Positions 45,301-55,745 of a stretch of DNA of 64,000 nt are shown here, piece after piece. How positions within the stretch are numbered: position 1 is the stretch's first letter; each line of letters starts with the position of its first letter. The notes under the pieces are model-generated. The model was not told where the DNA came from. It ran no database searches and saw only the letters and a program-made list of their open reading frames with translations. This DNA comes from Paraescarpia echinospica (taxonomy: Eukaryota; Annelida; Polychaeta; Sabellida; Siboglinidae), in the NCBI GenBank assembly GCA_020002185.1, contig CM034544.1, forward strand, positions 1,989,714 through 2,053,713, in the 5' to 3' direction. Position numbers and translations under genes: made by a program.

Positions 45301-46130
45301 ATAAGCGAGCGAAAAATGAACAACTGTCAAACATGTTCCAAAAACGCCTTTTGAACGACTGCTAGTACCATTACGGTTCGTCGGATCCCAACAATATTGA
45401 TGTCGTTTGAAAGTTTAAGCTTTCTGCTATTCAAACATATAAATGGTTTCCTGATAATCATTCCTAAAATTAACTGCAACCGGACCTATAATCGGACCCG
45501 TTCCGGTGTCTTAGACACTGCGAACGATGTTGTTTCGTCGACACAGTTCACCAATCTACCGATTGAGGCACCACTATCTGATTTCATGGTACAAGCTCCA
45601 CCCACTTTCAAACGGCTGCTAAAATGACATACGCGAAGTATGCGTGACGTCACAATCACGTATATCAACCAACCAACGTAACGAATTTAGACCCGTTGGG
45701 TGGCGTACGTTATTGTGACGTCACGTCGACCGAGATATATCGGTTTCGCTGCGATCAAAGCACATCAATTTCGCCGCGGTTTAAAAATGGGTGGAGCTTA
45801 TAACATGAAATCAAGAAATGGTGAAGTGCGCATGTCTGAACCTATGCAAATGAGGAAAACAGCGCCGCAATCGGAAGATTAATGTGCTTAGTACCCGCCG
45901 CCAACATCGTTCGGAACCGAACAGAACACCGAAAACGGCGTGATTGTAGATCCGTTTATCGGTGTTCTTTAAACAGTTACCGGGAAATCTAGATGACGGT
46001 AGAATAACAAAAGTGCATCGTTTCAAATGATAACAAGATCATCGGGACAGGACGAGCCGTGAGGGTGCTAGCGACCGTTGAATTTCATGTTTTGGACGTG
46101 TTCTGAGTTGTTCATTTTTCGCTCGCTTAT
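45301..46130. mobile_element. 830-bp palindromic MITE/foldback element
   Basis: The outer 24 bases are perfectly inverted: ATAAGCGAGCGAAAAATGAA... at 45301-45324 and its complement at 46107-46130. Similarity continues inward almost to the centre. For instance GATTTCATGGTACAAGCTCC near 45580 pairs with the complement of GGAGCTTATAACATGAAATC near 45797. GTGACGTCACAAT near 45650 pairs with ATTGTGACGTCAC near 45712. There is no transposase. It is inserted in the GTATA array, which resumes at 46135. Confidence 0.88.
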
Positions 46131-46299
46131 ATTTTTGGTATAGTGTATAAGGTATTGTGTATAGTGTGTAAGGTACAATGTATAGTGCATAGTGGTATGG
46201 CATAAGAATAAGGTATAAGATATAATACATAAGTTATCGCGTAGAGTCTTAGAGGTATAACGTATAAGGTATACTGTATAATGTATCAGAGAGGTCCTC

Positions 46300-46660
46300 T
46301 CGGCACTGTATCGCGCAACTGGTGTGCAGCGCAGTAGCGAAGCAGCGCAGCGGTGAGAGCTCCGGACTCTCGACTGAGAGAACGCGGGTTCGAATCCTGT
46401 GCGGCGGTGTCAAACCTTGTGCAAGTTCGTTTACTCTACATTGCTTTAGTTCACTCAGCTGTATGAATGAGTACCTGACTATAGACAGTGGTGGATATTT
46501 ATGTACGAATAGTCTTCGCGCATTAATTGCAGCGTGAATGAATGCTTCCCAGATAAGTCGAGATGGTGTTCGATTGAGCGGGTCTGCCAGGGAGTAAAGT
46601 GTAAAGCGCTTTGAGCAGTCCTGAGGACTGGATACTGCGCAATATAAGAACTTACCTTCA
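46300..46660 (+). mobile_element. tRNA-derived SINE
   Basis: An RNA polymerase III-type head has an A-box-like GCAGCGGTGAGAGC (46346-46359) and a B-box GGTTCGAATCC (about 46388-46398), with tRNA-like stems (AGCTCCGGACTCTCGACTGA). The body has CTGTATGAATGAGTACCTGA and GGATATTTATGTACGAATAG. The tail GTAAAGCGCTTTGAGCAGTC...GCGCAATATAAGAAC resembles the 3' ends of L2-type LINEs, which would supply the enzyme. It also lies in the GTATA array. Confidence 0.8.
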
Positions 46661-46934
46661 GTGCAGCGCTCCAGTGCCTGCTTGGTAATAACTACTGGAA
46701 TGGTACTACGGTTTATAGGTATAACCACGGAGGCGCCATCTCGCGTTGTAGGTATGTATAGCTAGCACAAGGACGTTGAGGGACTTGTTAGAGATCGTTA
46801 CTTTTACCATGAAGTGACTGCTGTAGCAATGTGGTGCCCTCACTACGGTGTATATGCACACACACCTTTGCACGTTGGCGCCCTCGCTTAGTAATTTGGG
46901 ACGATGTAGGGGTTTACCTATTGGCCGGGGGCGT
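46661..46934. other. Remnant of the GTATA array and short unassigned flank
   Basis: GGTTTATAGGTATAACC near 46710 is array-like. The rest is unassigned. Confidence 0.4.
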
Positions 46935-47040
46935 CTCTTGACGTTTGACCTTGACCTTGACCATGGCATTTGACTTTGACCTTGGCCATTGACCTTGGCC
47001 GGTGACCTTGGCCTTGACCTTGACCTTGATGTGGACATTG
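46935..47040. repeat. TGACCTTGACC array, inverse of the AGGTCAA array
   Basis: TTGACCTTGACCTTGACC and TTGACCTTGGCC words over about 105 bp are the reverse complement of the array at 42290-43005. Confidence 0.9.
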
Positions 47041-47059
47041 ATCATGACAAAATGGTAAA

Positions 47060-47280
47060 ATCAATTGATCTTTCGATACATTTAATGTGCCAGGATCACT
47101 AAAATACTATTGGCGTCGGACTGGAGGTCACACTTTTGACATTATTGTCACAGTATTGAAATATTTTTTATAGTGTTGACGCTGTTGACATAGTCATCAC
47201 TATTTTAATACTATTGCCACGTTTTTGACACAATTGTTATAGTGTTGACATAATTGTCACTGTATTGACGTGATTGTCAG
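47060..47280. repeat. Degenerate TTGACA-TAATTGTCA repeats
   Basis: Words such as GTGTTGACATAATTGTCACT recur six to seven times at about 20-30 bp spacing. Many are partial palindromes (TTGACA...TGTCAA type). The block is non-coding. Confidence 0.6.
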
Positions 47281-47827
47281 ACTTCACTGGGACGCGAGCT
47301 TCCATGCACCGGGACTCACGACTGGTGAAAGGTTAATTTGGTATATCGTTACTTTCTGAGTCACCACTGCCAGTTCATGTATGAACATGACTGGTTTTCT
47401 CAACATGCTAATTGTTATAACAGGCATGCCCGTGATGTTCTTTGTTTGTTCTGGTTTCACTGTACAGGTGGTGTTCCTAATCACAAAATGAGGACCCCAA
47501 CATGACAGCGAAGCAGGCTCTTAGTCAGGATTGTGAAATTCTCAAATTCGCCGTTGTCAGTTTTTATTATATACACGTTACGTTCATGGAAAAACCGTTA
47601 CACACATTGGATAATGGCGTCGGAACCTGGTGAATATTCAGCGCACTGAGGCTCTCCGAAAAATCACCAAGTGAATATTCCTACTTCAAACTGCACTCCT
47701 GTACTTGCCGTCCCAAGGTCCATTTTGTGACAACGGGAACACTGTTTTGACGTTATTATTGGGGAAGTAAGACAACGTTATGATCCAATACAAGATCATG
47801 AAATCTGATAAAATTAATACCCTTTAT
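47281..47827. other. Unassigned stretch
   Basis: No gene or repeat is recognised before the RTE insertion. Confidence 0.4.
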
Positions 47828-47837
47828 CAAAAGACCA

Positions 47838-48657
47838 GAATCAATTATGTTCGCTGATGACATTGTGCTGTGTGGAGGAAAGGAGGTAGACATGAGAGAG
47901 TACCTGGAGACGTCGAGGAAGGCACTGGAAGAGAGAGAGGAATGAGGGTTAGTCGACCGAAAACCCAATTCATGGACTTCAGGTTCGAACGGAATGAGGA
48001 GATAAACAAACCAACTCTAAAGATACTGGGAGACGAGCTGGAAAAAGTGACACACTTCAAATATCTAGGGTCAGTCGTGGAAGAGAAAGGAGACATGGAA
48101 ACGGAGATCAAACAGAGAGTGAGTGCAGCTTGGAGAAATTGGAAGAAATGCAGTGGAGTGTTGTGCGACAGGAGGATGCCAGTGAAGTTGAAGGGGAAGA
48201 TCTATAAAACAGTAGTCAGGCCAGCAATGCTGCACGGGGCTGAGACCTGGGCAACAACGAAAGGACACGAAGCAAGGATAAAGACATTTGAGATGAGGAT
48301 GCTGAGGTGGATGTGTGGAGTAACAAAGAAAGATAAGATCCGAAACGAATATATTAGAGGAGCAACGAGAGTGACACAAGCATCCAAAAAGATAAGAGAG
48401 AAACGACTGAAATGGTACGGGCATATGATGAGAAGGGAAGAGGAGCACATAGTGAGAAGAGTGCTAAATGCAGAGATAGGAGGAAGAAGAAGGAGAGGAC
48501 GACCGAAGACCAGATAAAAAGACACAAGCAGAAGAGACATGGAAATCGTGGGTCTTAGTGCAGATGTGGAGATGGACAGGGCGACATGGAGAAAGAAAAC
48601 TACCAGCCATACCGACGACCCCAGATGACGGGAAAAGTTAGAGAAGAAGAAGAATAC
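47838..48657 (+). mobile_element. RTE-type LINE, 5'-truncated, with 10-bp target duplication
   Basis: The insert starts at the RT catalytic box (ESIMFADDIVLCGG) and runs through the end of the RT protein. CAAAAGACCA flanks it directly on both sides (47828-47837 and 48658-48667). A GAAGAAGAAGAA run near 48642 forms the 3' tail, as RTE-type elements often end in short microsatellites. Confidence 0.75.
47842..48620 (+). pseudogene. RTE-type reverse transcriptase C-terminal half
   Basis: MFADDIVLCGGKEVDMREYL and then, after a frameshift near 47940, RVSRPKTQFMDFRFERNEE start it. FKYLGSVVEEKGDMETEIKQ, RVSAAWRNWKKCSGVLCDRR, MPVKLKGKIYKTVVRPAMLH, EMRMLRWMCGVTKKDKIRNE and KRLKWYGHMMRREEEHIVRR follow, ending RRGRPKTR before TAA at 48516-48518. 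This block order is characteristic of RTE-clade proteins. The 215-codon main frame is intact. The stop after PKTR (R-W-K-D expected) removes the last residues. Confidence 0.85.
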
Positions 48658-48667
48658 CAAAAGACCA

Positions 48668-49369
48668 ATATTTGCTAGATCATTATTTGAAAAAAGAAAA
48701 ACTAGTTGCGATTAAAAAACACGGTCCTATACAGGGACATGTCATGGCATCTGGCTAAAGGTCTGCATGATCCACCGTGTTGAACTTACTGCTTTTCAGT
48801 GCAACTAATCTCACAAATGTTATTTTGCAATATTATATCATGATAAAATAATTATATATACGGTGTTCATCACTCTCTGTGTGGCTGAAATATTTGAAAT
48901 AAACCCAGAAAGAAGAAATTCGGTATTCTGTGGTAGTCGGCCGGTCAAAAACTTAGCATTTAAATGGTTAATGATGGTTGTTGTGAATAATTATTTGGGG
49001 GACTGTTATAGTATCCTGATTAAAACTTTATACCCTGTCCAGTTTTTGGTCAAAATAAGCTCCACGATAGAAAGTTTTGCCGTACAAGCCGTCGTAAATA
49101 AAACGAGAGTAGCTGTTTAACTTACCACGCCGATATCAACATTGCGTGTACCTGTTTAATTCAATGTTTCAATATTCTGCCAAATGATCCGAGCTCTTCA
49201 GGTTTGTCTAAACATTTGTGCCATCGTTACTTCCCTAGCGCTGAATTAAGCGGATGTGACGCACGACGTCAATGACGTCATTTCAGTAATTTCTGATGTT
49301 CGCGGAAGTACCGTCACGCGCCGTTTGTGCTTGATTAACCACTGGCCGTTAACACGCATGTCGCGCGTA
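48668..49369. other. Unassigned stretch
   Basis: GACGTCAATGACGTCA near 49266 holds two ATF/CRE-like words. No gene is supported. Confidence 0.35.
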
Positions 49370-49931
49370 CGTATGTGCACGCACGCATGTACTCACACAG
49401 AGATGCGCGCGCGCAAACACACACACTCGTAAACACACATACCCCAAAAACGCACGCACGTGCCCCCCCCCCACACACAGTCATATAATGATTCATAATG
49501 AAAATGATGATGTTGATGATGATAACAATAATTAGAATGATAATGGCAATGGTAATAATAATGATAACGATTATGATAATGATAATGAGAACAAACGTTG
49601 TTTATTAACGATAACCTGATAACATAACACTTTGTATTTCGAAGAGTCGTAAAACTGCTAAATAAATTATATACATTAAAAAGTACCTTGTATATTGCAG
49701 AAAATGTATGTGTGTTTCTGTGTGTGTGAGTGTGTGTGTGCGTGAGTGTGTGAGTGTGTATGTGTGTGTGTGTGTTTATGTGTGTGTGAGTGTGTGTGAG
49801 TGTGTATGTGTGTGTGTTTCTGTGTGTGTGTGTGTGTGTGTTTCTGTGTGTGTGAGTGCGCGCGCGTGTGTGTGTATGTGTGTGTATGCGTGTCTGTGTG
49901 TGTGTAATTTTTTTAATAACTAGCTGATTCG

Positions 49932-49985
<54 letters not shown>

Positions 49986-50110
49986 TGTGTGTGTGTGTGT
50001 ATGTATTATATATATATATATCTACATGCTAAAAAGGATGTATGTTTGTCTGTACGCATGTATATATGTTCGTACGTACGTATGTATCCATCTATGCATG
50101 TTTGTATCTA
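49370..50110. repeat. Microsatellite cluster: CA, GATAAT, TG and TATA/GTAC types
   Basis: CACGCACG and CACACA tracts occupy 49375-49470 and a GATAATGATAAT run 49500-49590. Long TGTGTG-rich DNA fills 49700-50000 and TATG/CGTACGTA runs extend to 50110. Open frames here (Cys/Val-rich) result from the repeats. Confidence 0.92.
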
Positions 50111-50519
50111 TGCATCAGTTAAAGCAACGCGCCACTTGGAGCAGGTAATATTCAAAGTAACGAGTCACGACGGCTAACTTTCTTCGTGCATTCCCGTCTT
50201 GTTTAATACCACAAGAATATAATATGCATATTAAAAGTATTGTTTGTGTTCATGTATATGTTCAAATATGTGATTTTTAGAAACACTTCAATGATTGTTT
50301 GGCCAAACATTAAAACAATTAATAATGTGTGGTCAGTTTGACACGTACACTAAATTAACTAACATGTTGAACTGTGCACTAGTTTTGTAAAATGTTTTTA
50401 CATGTGACTTGCATAAATAAGAAAAAGAGGAGGCACCTTTAATTTATATTTCCTCCACTTTCACCCAATTACTTGAATAAATAAATTAAACACAGTGATA
50501 CTTACATAGAGCGTAAGTT
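50111..50519. other. Presumed 3' flank of the PC-esterase-like gene
   Basis: AT-rich DNA after the stop codon of the minus-strand gene. I could not place a clear polyadenylation signal. Confidence 0.4.
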
Positions 50520-51668
50520 TTAATTTTCACAAAATGTAAGTAGCCAGTTTGATAGGACGACGTCGTACCATATCGGCTTACGGTGTATTCCGCCTTCCAC
50601 AGTCCAATTTAGGACGCCGAGCGACATGTCGTAAATGTCGAAAAACGGCAAAATATTTCCATCATTTCCCAATAGTTCCGGCCGAAGAACGTCGAACAGT
50701 TCTCTGTTTATTCGGTCAATGAAAGCGTTAGTTTTATATTTGCCTTCATAAATCCGGTCTTTCCAGTATTTAGGTTTCATCTGCTGGTTTTCACAGAGCC
50801 TGGTGAACCAGAAAAATTTTGTCTGCTTGGGAACATACCTTTTAATGAGCATCAGCAGATATTCCATGTCGCCGCGTATCTTACTCAACCCACATCTCGC
50901 CTTGTCGTGATTCCCCGAGAAAAACAGCATCACATTCGGGTAGTTGTTTTCTAGATACTCGTTAAGTATAAATTCTTGGTATGAGTTTGACTGGCGGCAT
51001 GACGGCGCGTCCTTTGCCGGAAAGCAGTTATTCTGCCATTTATTTCGGACGGTTGTTACTTCTGTGTCTAGGTAAAACTCCATAGAGATATACTCGAGGT
51101 TTATTTCTCTGGTGTCGTCACTGCATTTCACAGTTGTACTAATACAACCGCCGCAATCTCTTAGATGTACAACGATGTCTGATGCCTTCAACTTGGTACC
51201 CTTTACGAAGTAGTTCACGTCTGGTTTTATAGTTCCATTCTCTATTTTCACAATACGACATTCCATAAACTTCCCCATTAGACGCTCCATCGCCTTGAAG
51301 TACCGCTTGCCGTTGGAGTCTCCGAATATAACGAGTTTCGTCAAGTTCCTTCGTGTCAGACACTCACGAAAGCGCCTCTTCGTGATGCCGTTAGGCAGGA
51401 ATCGACAGAGGTCTGGTAAATACGACGAGTTCAACCATTTGCCGCCCGTCGGGAAATAGTTGTGCTCGACACAATACTTATTGGTGACTTCAACAGAACA
51501 AAGAGGTTTTTGTTTCACGAGAAATGTGAACCGTGGCGGCATCCCGGAGCGCCAATACACCAATTGCACCAAAACGTAGAGGAATACTGCACTCGCGGAA
51601 AGGAAACGACATGATTTCTTACGGACCATCGTCAGAAGTAAGCTATGTGTACGCCATATGCTTCTCAT
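50520..51668 (-). CDS. PC-esterase/SGNH-fold type II membrane protein
   Basis: A 382-residue intact frame. A short cytoplasmic basic stretch is followed by a signal anchor (CRFLSASAVFLYVLVQLVYW), so the protein probably sits in the Golgi membrane with its domain in the lumen. The domain shows LVIFGDSNGKRYF (GDS nucleophile block), DIVVHLRDCGGC, VMLFFSGNHDKARC and, near the end, VEGGIHRKPIWYDVVLSNWL. This is the layout of the PC-esterase/TBL/NXPE-like superfamily, whose last block normally reads D-G-x-H. Here the Asp position is Gly (GGC), so the catalytic Asp-His pair looks incomplete. About ten Cys suggest disulfides. M1 (51668) lies just after a TCTGTTTCAG acceptor-like site; M14 (51629) is an alternative start. 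It is compact and less AT-rich than its surroundings, and appears to be the only host gene in the window. Confidence 0.75.
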   Translation of the reverse strand: MRSIWRTHSLLLTMVRKKSCRFLSASAVFLYVLVQLVYWRSGMPPRFTFLVKQKPLCSVEVTNKYCVEHNYFPTGGKWLNSSYLPDLCRFLPNGITKRRFRECLTRRNLTKLVIFGDSNGKRYFKAMERLMGKFMECRIVKIENGTIKPDVNYFVKGTKLKASDIVVHLRDCGGCISTTVKCSDDTREINLEYISMEFYLDTEVTTVRNKWQNNCFPAKDAPSCRQSNSYQEFILNEYLENNYPNVMLFFSGNHDKARCGLSKIRGDMEYLLMLIKRYVPKQTKFFWFTRLCENQQMKPKYWKDRIYEGKYKTNAFIDRINRELFDVLRPELLGNDGNILPFFDIYDMSLGVLNWTVEGGIHRKPIWYDVVLSNWLLTFCEN

Positions 51669-51946
51669 GTCTGAAACAGAAAAACACTAATGTTCAATTT
51701 AAAATTAATAATAATAATAGTAATAATAATGAACTTTGTTTAGATACTGATATCCAGAGTAAGACCTTGTTCAGTAGAGCACACACATACATACTAATGT
51801 ATGTATGCGTGTATGCGTATGAGAAAAAACACACCCGCTACCATCATTACTTACGTGTGTGCGTGCAAGGTTTCATTGTACATACATGCATACGCATACA
51901 CAAACACACATACACACATGCACACAAGCTTACCTGGGGTGATTTA
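51669..51946. other. 5' flank of the PC-esterase-like gene
   Basis: On the minus strand CTGTTTCAG (about 51682-51674) directly precedes the coding start, suggesting a spliced 5' non-coding exon farther right. An AATAAT run (51705-51730) and ACACATAC microsatellites lie between it and the CR1-like copy 3 tail at 51947. Confidence 0.5.
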
Positions 51947-54382
51947 ACAATATTTAACAAGATTGCCATCCAGAGAATTAACTCTAGATGGCAGGTGGAC
52001 AAGGAAGCCCTTTGGCTTATCGAGAGTCCAACCCTTTTATTTACATATATCCAGCCCTTCTGAGGTATGTGTCGATTTTATTTTAAAACATATTCACACT
52101 ACTAGCACACACACAATCATCAGATAATCTGTTCCATTCATTCACAGTCCTTTGTGAAAATGAGAACTTTCTCACGTCTAATCTACACTGCTCCTTTACT
52201 AATGTAACTTCATGTCCTCTAGTCTTTCTATCTTCCTTAACTGAAAAAAACATATTTCTATCAATATTTTCATAACCATTCAATATTTTAAACACTTCTA
52301 TCTGATCTCCTCTCACTCTCCTAGTCTCTAGTGTTGTTAAACCACATTCTTTTAGGCGTGTTTCATAACTAAGATCCCTCAGTTTTGATATCATTTTAGT
52401 CGCTCTCCTCTGTACTCTTTCTAGCATATCTATGTCCTTCTTGCGGTATGGCCTCCACGCTTGTATACAATATTCTAAATGAGGCCTAACTATTTTTTTG
52501 TACAGCGGTATTATTAGTTCTTTTTCTTTATATGCTATATTTCGCCTAATCAATCCAAGGATTTTATTTCCCTTTGAAGCTGCAATTCCACACTGCTCTG
52601 AAACCTTCATGTCAGCACTAATTGTCAGCCCTAAGTCTTTTTCTTTTACAGTAGTACTTAGTACAGTTCCCCCCATTGTATATTCTACATATTCGTTCCC
52701 ATGTCCTGTGTGAAGGCATTTACATTTCCCAAAATTGAACAACATTTGCCACTTTTCAGACCTTTTGATCAACCTGTCAAGATCATCTTGTAAATGCTGT
52801 CTATCCCCATCACTTTTAATCCTTCTAAACACTTTTGTATCATCTGCAAATTTCAACACCTTGCTAGCTATGTCATCGTCCAAATCGTTTATATATATTA
52901 AGAATAATATAGGTCCCAGTACTGATCCCTGTGGAACCCCACTCAAAACTGATTTCCAGTTTGAAGCCTCCCCATCAACAACTACCCGTTGTCTTCTGTC
53001 AATCAGCCATTTTTCTATCCAGTTAATTGTACCATTTCCTATGCCATGGGCTTTTAGTTTAAGCAGTAATCTTTGATGTGGCACTTTGTCGAAAGCTTTT
53101 TGAAAATCTAAGTAGATGATATCTACTGGTGATCCATCATCTACCCACTTAGTGATATCTTCCAAAAAACATAACATATTTGTTAAGCATGACCTCGCTT
53201 TTAGAAACCCATGTTGAGATGGGTTTATCAAGTTATGTTTAACAAGAAAATCCACCATGTGATCTTTAATTAGTCTTTCTAATAATTTACAAATCACCGA
53301 TGTTAAACTAACTGGTCTATAATTATTTGACTTGTTTCTCGAACCTTTTTTAAATAACGGTATAATGTTTGCTTCTTTCCATTCTAAAGGAACCACTCCC
53401 TCTTCTAATGACAAGTTGAAAACTGTTGCAAGCGGTATGTTAATTTGTTCTACAATTTCCACTAGTAGTTTGGGTGGAATACCATCCACTCCAGGTGATT
53501 TATTTTCCTTCATAACCCTAATTTTCTTAGCTACCAATTCTGGGGTTACAATTAACTGTCTTAAATAGTCTGATTCTGCCCCCTTGAACTTAGCCTCTGG
53601 TACTGGCAGTGAACTAGTGTCTTCTCTGTTAAACACTGAACTAAAATACTCATTTAGGTCTTCTGCCATTAAGAATCCTTCTGATAGTATATTTCCAGCA
53701 CTATCTTCTAGAGGACCGACCTTATCCTGAACTTTCTGTTTGCTTCGAACATACGCATAAAAACTCTTGCTGTCATGTTTTATATTACAAGCTAATTTAT
53801 GTTCATAGCTTCTCTTTGAATTTCTAATTTCAGCTGTAGCTTGGTTTAGTGCTTCTTTATAAATGTTGTAGTCTTCGTCATTTCCAGTACGTCTATATGA
53901 CTTCCACATCATTTTTGTATACTTAATTTTTCTAATGGCTTCTTTCGATAAGTATTTCTTTCTAGTCCGTTTCCCTTGTTTTTTGAAGGGAACAAATTTA
54001 TCTATGATGCACTCTATTTCATTCTTTAAGATATTCCAGCATTCTGTTGCTGTCTTATTCTTCAGTGTATTATTCCAGTCTATCTTTGCTAAATATTTCC
54101 TCATTTCCTTATATCTTCCTTTGTGGAAATTTCTCCTGAACTGCTTTTTATTATTTCTTTCTGATTTTACTTTGATGGTAAAATGTATATGGTTGTGATC
54201 ACTACTTCCCAGAGGCTCACATAATTTAACATTGTCAACTAATTCATTCTGTGAGGACAAAACTAAGTCTAACACATTCTCTCCCCTGGTTGGTTCTAGC
54301 ACATGTTGAGAAAGGAAACTATCTTGTACTAAAACTAAAAACTTGTGGTCCTCACTACCCATACTCTGTAGAGATTTCCATT
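51947..54382 (-). mobile_element. CR1/L2-like LINE, copy 3 (5'-truncated, RT frame open)
   Basis: The 3' tail has two near-identical decamers (CTTGTTAAAT, ATTGTTAAAT on the minus strand). The copy runs from the middle of the endonuclease (HKWKSLQSMGSEDHKF) to the 3' end without a frame break. It stops abruptly at 54382, where an oppositely oriented copy begins. Confidence 0.92.
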
Positions 54383-54536
54383 TGTGGGATTCCGCCCAAA
54401 CTCTATTGGAAATTGTAGAACAAATTAGCGTACCGCTTGGAACAGTTTTCAACTTGTCATTAGAAGAGGGAGTGGTCCTTTTAGAATGGAAAGAAACAAA
54501 CATTATTCCGTTATTTATAAAATGTTCGAGAAACAA
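52083..54536 (-). pseudogene. Chimeric frame: antisense leader plus endonuclease end and intact RT
   Basis: The frame is 817 codons. Its first ~50 residues (MFLEHFINNGIMFVSFHSKR...) are the antisense reading of the RT of the neighbouring plus-strand copy. From about residue 52 the true LINE protein starts: KWKSLQSMGSEDHKF, VLDLVLSSQNELVDN, GSSDHNHIHFTIKV, then RT blocks NKSPGVDGIPPKLL, YRPVSLTSVICK, YLDFQKAFDKVPH, SGVPQGSVLGPIL and KFADDTKVFRR, then [17 protein letters not shown]. No stop interrupts the RT, the best-preserved copy here, but without most of the endonuclease or ORF1 it cannot move by itself. Confidence 0.88.
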
Positions 54537-55745
54537 GTCAGAGAACTACAGACCAGTGAGTTTAACACCGGTGAAAGTTATTAGAAAGATTAATTAAGGA
54601 TCACATGGTGGATTTTCTTGTTAAACATAACTTGATAAACCCATCTCAACATGGGTTTCTAAAAGCGAGTTCATGCTTAACAAATATGTTGTGTTTTTTT
54701 AGAAGATATCAGTAGGTGGGTGGTCGAGGGATCACCAGTAGATATCATCTACTTAGATTTTGAGAAAGCTTTCGACAAAGTGCCACGTCAAAGATTACAA
54801 CTTAAGCTAAAGGCTCATGGCATAAGAAATGGTATAATTAACTGGATAGAAAAATGGCTGATTAATAGAAATCAACGGGTAGTAGTTGATGGGGAGGCTT
54901 CAAACTGGAAATCAGTTTTGAGTGGGGTACCACAGTGACCTATATTATTCTTAATTTGTGTATATAAACGATTCGGACGATGATATATCAAGCAAGGTGT
55001 TGAAATTTGCGGATGACGCAAAAGTGTTTAGAAGATTTAAAAGTGATGGAGGTAGACAGAATTTACAAGATTATCTTGATAGGTTCATCAGATGGTCTGA
55101 AAAGGGGGAAATGTTGTTCAATTCTGGGAAATGTAAATGCCTCCACACACAACATGGGAAAGAAGATGTACAATATACAAATGGATGGTACTGTACTAAG
55201 TAGTAAGTACTACTGTAAAAGAAAAGGACTGAGAGTTAACCATTAGTGCTGATATGAAGGTTTCAGAGCAGTGCTGAATTGCCGCTTCAAAGGGAAATCA
55301 AATCCTTGGATTAATTAGGCGAAATATAGCGTATAAGGAAACATAACTAATAACACCGCTGTACAAAACAATAGTTAGGCCTCATTTAGAATATTGTATA
55401 CAAGCGTGGAGGCCATATCGCAAGGAGGACATATATATGCTAGAAAGAGTGCAGAGAAGAGCAACTAACTTTAACCAAAACTGAGGTATCTTAGTTATGA
55501 AATATGCCTAAAGGAATGTGGTTTAACAACACTAAAGACCATGAGATCAGATAGAAGTGTTTAAAATATTGAATGGTTATAAAAATATTGATAGAAATAT
55601 GTTTTCTCAGTTAAAAAAGATAGAAGGACCAGAGGACATGAAGTGACATTAGTAAAGGAGCAATGTAGATTAGATTCACAAACTGTAAATGAATGGAACA
55701 TACTATCTGCTGATTAGGTGAGTGCTAGTAGTAAGGTAAGAGTTT
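54383..55745 (+). mobile_element. CR1/L2-like LINE, copy 5 (plus strand, decayed)
   Basis: It starts at GIPPKLLLEIVEQISVPLGT and passes through YRPVSL, YLDFEKAFDKVPRQ, SGVPQ (then TGA and a deletion), KFADDAKVFRR and [11 protein letters not shown] to the NEWN end near 55715. Many frameshifts and stops occur. It is far more diverged than copy 3, with which it shares a head-to-head junction. Confidence 0.88.

Noticed and set aside
45301..46130. A target duplication for the palindromic element (GGTATA on both sides)
   Set aside because: The host array is full of GGTATA, so the match is not informative.
46340..46400. A possible tRNA gene (A-box, B-box and stem-like sequence)
   Set aside because: It is the head of a SINE. 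The tRNA fold is incomplete, and the same sequence occurs at 23840-23900 joined to the same body and tail.
49708..50177. Val/Cys-rich open frames
   Set aside because: Pure products of TGTGTG and TATG repeats.
51947..55745. Twin-priming 5' inversion of a single LINE
   Set aside because: The two arms overlap across the same RT region and differ strongly in divergence, so they are two separate insertions.
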